This document shows positions 58,972-64,000 of a DNA stretch of 64,000 nucleotides, piece after piece. Below the pieces are notes generated by a model. It was given only the letters and a program-made list of their open reading frames with translations, was not told the DNA's origin and ran no database searches. The stretch lies in assembly GCF_039710355.1 (NCBI RefSeq), contig NZ_JBDKWZ010000008.1:1-64000 (forward strand). Reading direction: 5' to 3'. The stretch's first letter is position 1. Each line of letters starts with the position of its first letter. The translations under genes and the position numbers were made by a program. The DNA is from Rapidithrix thailandica. Its GTDB lineage: Bacteria > Bacteroidota > Bacteroidia > Cytophagales > Flammeovirgaceae.

Positions 58972-60210
58972 ATGAAAACACCTACTAACTCCACGGACAG
59001 GCGCAGTTTTTTGCGTAAATCCGTTCAAGCAGGTCTGATGGGAACTGCGGCCACTTGTCTGCCGACACTGGGTTATTCAACAGCCCACCTTACTGAAACT
59101 CCGCATCCCGAAAAAGGCCACGTTTTCTTAACGACTCCGTATCTGCAAAGCCCGGAGCCTACAGCCATGACGGTGATGTGGATTACCAACCAATTGTCTT
59201 ACAGCTGGGTGGAGTTTGGAGAAAGTCAATCCTTGGGAAGCACCGTTCACGAGGTGAAAGACGGCTTGGTGAGTGCTTACAACCGGATCAATTGCATTGT
59301 TTTGAAAGGGTTAAAACCCGGTAAAAAATATTACTACCGGATTTTTTCCAAAGCGATTGAAGAGTTTCAACCCTATAAGCTTACGTATGGTGAAACGATT
59401 CAAAGTGAAGTACTCAGTTTTACTACGCCTGATCCATCGGCTGCGGAGGTTTCCTGGCTGGTCATGAACGATATTCACGACCGTCCACACTCTATCCCTC
59501 ACTTAATGAAACTCAACCAAGAAGACCCGTTTGACTATGTGTTTTACAACGGGGATATGTTTGACTACCAGGTGGATGAGCAGCAGATGATTGACCATAT
59601 GTTGGTGCCTTCCATTGAGGTGTTTGCTTCTGAGAAACCATTTATGTTTGTAAGGGGAAATCACGAAACCAGAGGAAAGTTTGCCCGGGGCATACACCAT
59701 TACTACCGGAACCCCTCCGGTCAGCAGTATTACGCCTATCAATGGGGCCCTGTGCACTTTACTGTGTTCGATACCGGTGAGGACAAACCCGATGACCATC
59801 CGGTATATGCCGGTATTGTAGACTTTGATTCCTACCGGGAAGAACAGGCGAAGTGGTTTGAAGAAACGGTAGTAAAAAGTGCGGCTTATAAAAAAGCCAA
59901 ATTCAGAGTGGTGATGATGCATATCCCGATTTACTATTCCGGTGATTGGCATGGTACCTCGCATTGCCGAACTTTGTTTTCTCCTTTGTTCAACAAATAC
60001 AAAGTGGACATTTGTCTGAGCGGGCACACTCATAAGTATGGAGTGCATCCACCGGTGGCCGGGCAGCACAACTATCCGATTATCATCGGAGGCGGACCCA
60101 AAGAAGGCAACCGTACCTTGATAAAAGTAAAAGCCAATCAAAAACAACTGGAGCTTCGTATGCTGCGGGACGATGGCGAAGAAGTGGGAAGTTACCAATT
60201 GCCTTCTTAA
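58972..60210 (+). CDS. Exported purple acid phosphatase-like metallophosphoesterase (Tat signal)
   Basis: 412 residues. Tat leader: RRSFLRKS at 10-17 followed by a hydrophobic stretch (QAGLMGTAATCLPTLGYS). An N-terminal fibronectin-like domain (about 50-155: YLQSPEPTAMTVMWITN, LKGLKPGKKYYYRIF) precedes the metallophosphatase core: MNDIHD, NGDMFDY, VRGNHETRG, VMMHIPIYYS and LSGHTHKYG give the dinuclear metal ligands; the first block has MNDIHD where many have xGDxG. Folded export fits cofactor insertion in the cytoplasm. Releases phosphate from esters in the periplasm. Monocistronic. Confidence 0.92.
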   Translation: MKTPTNSTDRRSFLRKSVQAGLMGTAATCLPTLGYSTAHLTETPHPEKGHVFLTTPYLQSPEPTAMTVMWITNQLSYSWVEFGESQSLGSTVHEVKDGLVSAYNRINCIVLKGLKPGKKYYYRIFSKAIEEFQPYKLTYGETIQSEVLSFTTPDPSAAEVSWLVMNDIHDRPHSIPHLMKLNQEDPFDYVFYNGDMFDYQVDEQQMIDHMLVPSIEVFASEKPFMFVRGNHETRGKFARGIHHYYRNPSGQQYYAYQWGPVHFTVFDTGEDKPDDHPVYAGIVDFDSYREEQAKWFEETVVKSAAYKKAKFRVVMMHIPIYYSGDWHGTSHCRTLFSPLFNKYKVDICLSGHTHKYGVHPPVAGQHNYPIIIGGGPKEGNRTLIKVKANQKQLELRMLRDDGEEVGSYQLPS

Positions 60211-60216
60211 CCTATC

Positions 60217-60260
60217 AAAAAGTGTTGAATGTCGAAATCTGACGGCATTCGACACTTTTT
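60217..60260 (+). terminator. Terminator of the phosphoesterase gene
   Basis: 18-bp stem aaaaagtgttgaatgtcg / cggcattcgacacttttt with two wobble pairs and an 8-nt loop, ending in Ts, 6 bp after the stop. Confidence 0.88.
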
Positions 60261-60264
60261 CTGC

Positions 60265-60272
60265 TACCTTTG
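60265..60272 (+). promoter_or_regulatory. TACCTTTG -7 element for the GNAT gene
   Basis: Fits TAnnTTTG, directly behind the preceding terminator and 25 bp before the ATG at 60298. Confidence 0.6.
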
Positions 60273-60297
60273 GGCCTCACTAATTTTTAGCAAAGAG

Positions 60298-60789
60298 ATG
60301 GAAGAGCGGATTATATTATCCAAATTTAACGAACACGATTTTGAAAGTTACTATCGTCTGGTAGGGAATGAACAGGTCATGGCAATGGTTACGGAACGGG
60401 CCATTCCTACAACAGAGGCCCAGGAAGATTTTCAAAAACTTATACAAACCAATCATCAATACGAAGCCTTTGGCAATTTTAAAGTGTTTTCAAAAGCAAC
60501 CCAAACCTTTTTAGGCTTGGCAAAACTTGAGTTGTTGTCGGAAGAGAGGGGAGAGGTAGAGCTTGGCTATTTACTATTGCCGGAACATTGGGGGAAAGGT
60601 TATGGCAGTGAAATTGCAAAACTTCTGGTCAACCGGGCCAAAGAAAATCAAGCCTTAAAAATCATTAAGGCGATCATCGACCCGAATAATATTGCTTCAA
60701 AAAAAATCTTGCTAAAACAGGGATTTGTGTCTGTATTTGTGGGAGACATGGATGGACTGCCAGGAGAAATCCTGGAATTGGCAAAATAA
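60298..60789 (+). CDS. GNAT-family N-acetyltransferase (RimJ/RimL type)
   Basis: 163 residues from ATG 60298; earlier in-frame starts overlap the promoter and terminator. RimJ/RimL-like pattern: IILSKFNEHDFESYYRLVGN, VELGYLLLPEHWGKGYGSEI (acetyl-CoA pyrophosphate loop, roughly residues 91-112) and IIDPNNIASKKILLKQGFV. Transfers an acetyl group to an amine, either of a small molecule or a protein N-terminus; target unknown. Own promoter. Followed by a dispersed-repeat copy. Confidence 0.92.
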   Translation: MEERIILSKFNEHDFESYYRLVGNEQVMAMVTERAIPTTEAQEDFQKLIQTNHQYEAFGNFKVFSKATQTFLGLAKLELLSEERGEVELGYLLLPEHWGKGYGSEIAKLLVNRAKENQALKIIKAIIDPNNIASKKILLKQGFVSVFVGDMDGLPGEILELAK

Positions 60790-60796
60790 AGAGGCT

Positions 60797-60845
60797 ATTT
60801 TGTTGTGGGAGATGTCTTTTTCAGCCCAAAAGGTGATGCTCTGAC
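60797..60845. repeat. Dispersed small repeat, copy C
   Basis: Contains ttgttgtggga and ttttcagcccaaaaggtga, matching inner parts of copy A (22607-22690). It lies in the 265-bp spacer between the GNAT gene and the 511-residue protein. Confidence 0.5.
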
Positions 60846-61054
60846 GAGTGGCGGGAAAAAGCAGAACAACGATGTAATATTCTTACACCTGAGTGTATAT
60901 TTAAAACCACTGCTTTTAAAAAATAACCATAAATTGGTATAATGTTCTTTGGTGGCTATATTTGGGTAATCTTTTCCTAAGAAAGGCCTCGCTCCAATAC
61001 GTATATGCAAGGACAGGTGCTAAGCCTTCAAACAACCATTTAATGTTTTGAATT

Positions 61055-62590
61055 ATGGGAATACAAGTAGAAAAAACCGGGAGTGGTAACCGGTACAAGG
61101 TGTATATTGACAAAAATACCACGGAAATCGTTGCTACGGTTTATCCTTCCGGGCAACCGGGTCATGCCCAGGCCAAATCCGCCCGTTTGAATATTACCGC
61201 ACCGGATTTACAATTCGACCTGGAGACATTGCGCTTTCAGGGAGAGAATTTTTTAACAATCACAGAGGGCGATCAGTTACCGGAAAGCGCACTCATCTTC
61301 AAAAATCCTTCTCCCCCGGCATGTTATTACGGTACGGAGGACGGGAAAGCTATCCCGGTCAACTTTAGTGCGACCTTGCGCTATACGGGAGAGCAAGACA
61401 TCGGCAATTCGGATCTGAAAGACGTACGCTTAAAAGCCAAAGTCACTTTGGGAGGAGAAAGTGTGGCAACACTGCTTTACAATAAAAAAGGAAAGAGCGA
61501 GCTGAAGGGAGAAGCCGGACTAAAGCTTAAAGAAGTAAAAGACAAGAAAGGGTATTTCGAAACCCAGGGCTGTTTCCATTTGGACCAGCCGGCCATGCCA
61601 GCTGCTTGGACAACTCCCCAGCAAGACCGTTACGGCTTTCATATCGAACTCAGCCTTTCCAAGGATGAAGGCGAAACCTGGCTGGAAGAAGAGTTGATCA
61701 GTGTCAAAAAAGAGGCTGTGCCGAGATGGTATGTCACTTATAGGCAACCGATAAAGGAGTTTGATTATGATATAAAAAAGTTTTTACCAGAAACCGGTTC
61801 TTTGGATGAACGTTGTTTGTATTATAGTTGTAGAAAGGCACATAAAACTCAAAAAAAAGAAGATATTATTCAAAAGATCTGGAAGAAATTCTGTATTCCA
61901 TATATAGATGAAGAACCGTCAGCTTCTTTGAATACACAAAAAGAATATCCATTAGGTAATCTACTTCAAAGCGATTTTGGGATGGGGCAAGAAAATCAAT
62001 TGAGTTATTACCATTATGATAAAAAATTTGAGTTGCCAGACAATACACAGGGACTCCTTGATACAAATAGAGGAGATTGTGAGGCTTTTAGTAATTTGTT
62101 GAACCGCTGTAATTGGGTACAGGGAATAACTTCTCAAGTACAAACTAAAAGTCTTGGAAAAGATGAATCTATTGGTACTGTCTCTGGAGCCTTGATAAAA
62201 GGTTGGAAGTTTTCTGAGAAAGGAACAGGAGATGATCCAGAATACCCTTTTGTCAATGTTTTTAAGAAAACTGTGAACTTTGGAGTGAATTGGTACGGTG
62301 TGCAAGGAAATTACTTTTTTGATAAAAAATTAGCGGTAGAAGTGACCCGGGATTGTGAAAGTGAAGATAATTTGGTGGGGCATAACAACTCTTGTCCTCC
62401 CGGTGATTTTGGAATTCATTATTTAGTGGAATATAATGGGATATGGTATGATCCTTCTTATGGTAAGACATTTCCTTCTTTTGAGGCCTGGGAAGAGGCC
62501 TCTGTTGTAGGATATTATAAAGCTAGGGAAGGTGATAAGTATACACCTGGGGAGATCAGAACATATTGGGAAGTGCAGAAGAAGAAATAA
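61055..62590 (+). CDS. Two-part protein with C-terminal transglutaminase-like domain (candidate effector)
   Basis: 511 residues, no signal peptide or membrane helix. The N-terminal half (about 1-230) looks beta-rich (YKVYIDKNTTEIVATVYPSG, VRLKAKVTLGGESVATLLYN) and has the base composition of the neighbours. From about base 61740 (residue 230) the DNA turns AT-rich. The C-terminal half has a transglutaminase-like triad in the usual order: Cys342 in RGDCEAFSNLL, His455 in FGIHYLVEYNGIW and Asp466 in YDPSYG. The Cys-His distance (113) is longer than typical. Several further Cys occur (C254, C259, C280, C352, C434, C447). No family recognised as a whole. Followed by two paralogous exported proteins. 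A secreted effector delivered by a signal-independent route is possible, unproven. Confidence 0.7.
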   Translation: MGIQVEKTGSGNRYKVYIDKNTTEIVATVYPSGQPGHAQAKSARLNITAPDLQFDLETLRFQGENFLTITEGDQLPESALIFKNPSPPACYYGTEDGKAIPVNFSATLRYTGEQDIGNSDLKDVRLKAKVTLGGESVATLLYNKKGKSELKGEAGLKLKEVKDKKGYFETQGCFHLDQPAMPAAWTTPQQDRYGFHIELSLSKDEGETWLEEELISVKKEAVPRWYVTYRQPIKEFDYDIKKFLPETGSLDERCLYYSCRKAHKTQKKEDIIQKIWKKFCIPYIDEEPSASLNTQKEYPLGNLLQSDFGMGQENQLSYYHYDKKFELPDNTQGLLDTNRGDCEAFSNLLNRCNWVQGITSQVQTKSLGKDESIGTVSGALIKGWKFSEKGTGDDPEYPFVNVFKKTVNFGVNWYGVQGNYFFDKKLAVEVTRDCESEDNLVGHNNSCPPGDFGIHYLVEYNGIWYDPSYGKTFPSFEAWEEASVVGYYKAREGDKYTPGEIRTYWEVQKKK

Positions 62591-62607
62591 CAGCAAAAAA
62601 TAATACA

Positions 62608-63672
62608 ATGAAAATACAGGTTTTGACCATATTGCTTTGTAGTTGGGTGACTTTAGGAATTTGTGAGGGAAGAAATGATACTTTGAGGTATGTATTGATT
62701 GAAGGGGGAAGGTTGTATCACAAAGAAGCTTCACTTTCTATTGACTATAGACCTATAAAGCGTTATTTACTCCATAAAAATAAACAGGTCGCAACAGATA
62801 CTCTATATAGTTCTCTATTGAGTAGAAATTGGAGTGTATATAATGATTTCCTTTATGAATATAGGGTTAGACCTATGAGAGGGGGGGGGTATCCATACCG
62901 GCCTGAATATATTGTTAGCTTATTTCAAATGAATATCCTAAATCCTTTAAGCAGTTTGGAACGACCCAAAGAGAAGTATCGCTGTAGTATTTGTAATGCC
63001 TTGAATATATACATGCATTTATTTGGTCCTGATTGGAAGGGTTATTCTAAATATATACAACACAAAGGTAAATTAGTACGTACTGCTGCTTTAATTCCCC
63101 GTGGGGAAGCTCGGGCAAAGGATAAATTGACTATGGAACAAGTCAATGCCGATGTGTTCTTTAAGAATGATTCATTGTATTCTTTAGTTTGGGACCCTCA
63201 AGGGTTTTATTTGTGGAAGAGTGATAGTCTTTTTGTGAAAAAAGTAAAAGATTGGAAAGTCATCAAGGCCATTACTATCCGGAAGTTGGATTGGGATTAC
63301 CCACCCATTGCCCGGCTTTCTTTCATAGAGGGAGAAACTTTGTACCGCACCTTGAAAGACCCGGAAATGCTGAAAGGGAATTTCAAGGTCTTTTCCCAGG
63401 AAGGAGAAATCTATTTCTTGAATCGTATTTCCGGGAAGTTGTACTGGCTGGCAGCCAAGAAAGTCTACGAACTAGGGGAGGTGGATATGGCAGCCTATCC
63501 GGAGTTAAATGAGCGAAAACTCTTTATTGAGAACCGGGATACGGGAGAGCTTGTCTTACTGTCTCCGGTGCGTTGGAAGAAGCGTTTATTCAAATCCGTC
63601 CCTCGGCCAAAGGTGAGCGTGATGAGTAAGGAGGAGATAGCTGAGAAGTATCCTATGTTGGCGGGGGAGTGA
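62608..63672 (+). CDS. Exported hypothetical protein, tandem paralogue 1
   Basis: 354 residues from ATG 62608, which begins a Sec signal peptide (MKIQVLTILLCSWVTLGICE); it starts 17 bp after the preceding gene's stop, so co-transcription is likely. Features: YVLIEGGRLYHKE, RPIKRYLLHKNKQVATDTLY, a CSICNAL pair of Cys (about 137-140), then beta-rich segments reminiscent of DKNYY-type repeats (DSLYSLVWDPQGFYLWKSDS, FKVFSQEGEIYFLNRISG). The 5' two thirds are AT-rich; from about 63240 the GC rises to the level of older genes, suggesting a mosaic. No known family with confidence. Confidence 0.7.
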   Translation: MKIQVLTILLCSWVTLGICEGRNDTLRYVLIEGGRLYHKEASLSIDYRPIKRYLLHKNKQVATDTLYSSLLSRNWSVYNDFLYEYRVRPMRGGGYPYRPEYIVSLFQMNILNPLSSLERPKEKYRCSICNALNIYMHLFGPDWKGYSKYIQHKGKLVRTAALIPRGEARAKDKLTMEQVNADVFFKNDSLYSLVWDPQGFYLWKSDSLFVKKVKDWKVIKAITIRKLDWDYPPIARLSFIEGETLYRTLKDPEMLKGNFKVFSQEGEIYFLNRISGKLYWLAAKKVYELGEVDMAAYPELNERKLFIENRDTGELVLLSPVRWKKRLFKSVPRPKVSVMSKEEIAEKYPMLAGE

Positions 63673-63701
63673 GTAGCAAATCCTTGATATTTATAGTTCA
63701 A

Positions 63702-64000
63702 ATGAAAATACAGGTATTAAGTATTTTACTTTGTGGTTGGGTGACTTTAGGCGTTTGTGAGAGGAGGAATGATAGTTTAGAATATGTATTAATAGAAGGT
63801 AAAAAACTGTATACTCAAGAAATTCCACTCTCTACAGGTAGAAAACCTATCAAGCGTTATTTACTTCATAAAAGTAAAGGAGTAGCCACAGATACTCTTT
63901 ATAGCCCTAAATTAAGTAGAAACTGGACTGTATATAATGATTTTCTTTATGAGTACTGTATTACACCATGGAGAAGTCATACTTATCCATATCGGCCTGA
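63702..64000 (+). CDS. Exported hypothetical protein, tandem paralogue 2 (cut by window end)
   Basis: Begins MKIQVLSILLCGWVTLGVCE and continues with YVLIEGKKLYTQE, KPIKRYLLHKSKGVATDTLY, SRNWTVYNDFLYEY and YPYRP, clearly the same protein as the gene at 62608 with about 70 percent identity by eye over the 99 visible codons; the divergent parts are the segments after LYTQE and after YEY. 29 bp separate it from the first copy's stop. A fresh tandem duplication that has begun to diverge. More copies may lie beyond the window. Confidence 0.8.
   Translation, partial: MKIQVLSILLCGWVTLGVCERRNDSLEYVLIEGKKLYTQEIPLSTGRKPIKRYLLHKSKGVATDTLYSPKLSRNWTVYNDFLYEYCITPWRSHTYPYRP

Noticed and set aside
59503..60255. 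250-codon minus-strand frame antisense to the phosphoesterase
   Set aside because: The opposite frame contains all metallophosphatase motifs, and this one has none.

Overview
The window looks like a chromosomal segment of a Bacteroidota (Bacteroidetes) bacterium, most probably of the Cytophagales. The evidence is: promoters of the TAnnTTTG type in front of several genes; few Shine-Dalgarno sequences; an AT-leaning genome with GC by eye in the low-to-mid 40s; and family content typical of the phylum (Bacteroidota-type LptD and LptE, histone H1-like small protein, serine palmitoyltransferase-like enzyme, DUF6913, DUF4384, M61 and M28 secreted peptidases). No rRNA, tRNA or CRISPR array was seen.

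Layout. 1-2.5 kb is transposon wreckage: an IS630-type fragment at the edge, then a decayed IS3-family element into which a now decayed ISAs1-family element jumped; its terminal repeats and target duplication can still be read. 2.6-8 kb carries a WecA/TagO-type glycan initiator, a diacylglycerol-kinase-like lipid kinase and a Sel1-repeat protein, separated by gene-poor spacers with small repeats. 8.4-12.3 kb is an operon-like block: sigma-54 activator, LptE, acidic TPR protein, SecG. 12.3-14.3 kb has a probable DNA polymerase III psi (HolD)-like protein, an A-type Fe-S carrier and a DMT transporter. 14.7-18.4 kb holds clpP, clpX, ebfC and a GT2 glycosyltransferase. 19.4-33.4 kb is core metabolism and housekeeping: a probably abundant OmpA/TPR lipoprotein, PDH E1-beta, M28 peptidase, DHFR, an aspartate-type aminotransferase, a heptose-kinase-like PfkB protein, TraB/GumN, a Bpt/Ate-type aminoacyl-tRNA-protein transferase, greA, HIT and ligA. 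33.4-53.5 kb contains dapA, a histone H1-like gene, a sphingolipid/sulfonolipid-type acyltransferase, biotin carboxylase, M61 peptidase, sucC, and an envelope cluster (lpxK, Sua5, lptD, amidase, MlaD), then PhoH.

53.8-64 kb is more accessory: Na/Pi cotransporter, VOC protein, a YgiD-type dioxygenase operon whose second gene survives only as an in-frame deletion remnant, a DUF2459 protein whose stop codon lies in a short tandem repeat, a secreted phosphoesterase and a GNAT. At the right edge is the most interesting locus: a 511-residue protein with an ordinary N-terminal half and an AT-rich C-terminal half bearing a transglutaminase-like Cys-His-Asp signature. It is followed at once by two tandem paralogous exported proteins, the second cut by the window end. 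The arrangement resembles an effector with an array of cognate (immunity-like) genes, but this is inference.

How the genes work together: LptE, LptD, LpxK, the heptose-kinase-like protein, WecA, GT2, amidase, MlaD, SecG and the OmpA-like lipoprotein form an outer-envelope theme. ClpP/ClpX and the Bpt/Ate transferase could form an N-degron proteolysis axis. Dispersed small palindromic repeats fill many of the spacers.
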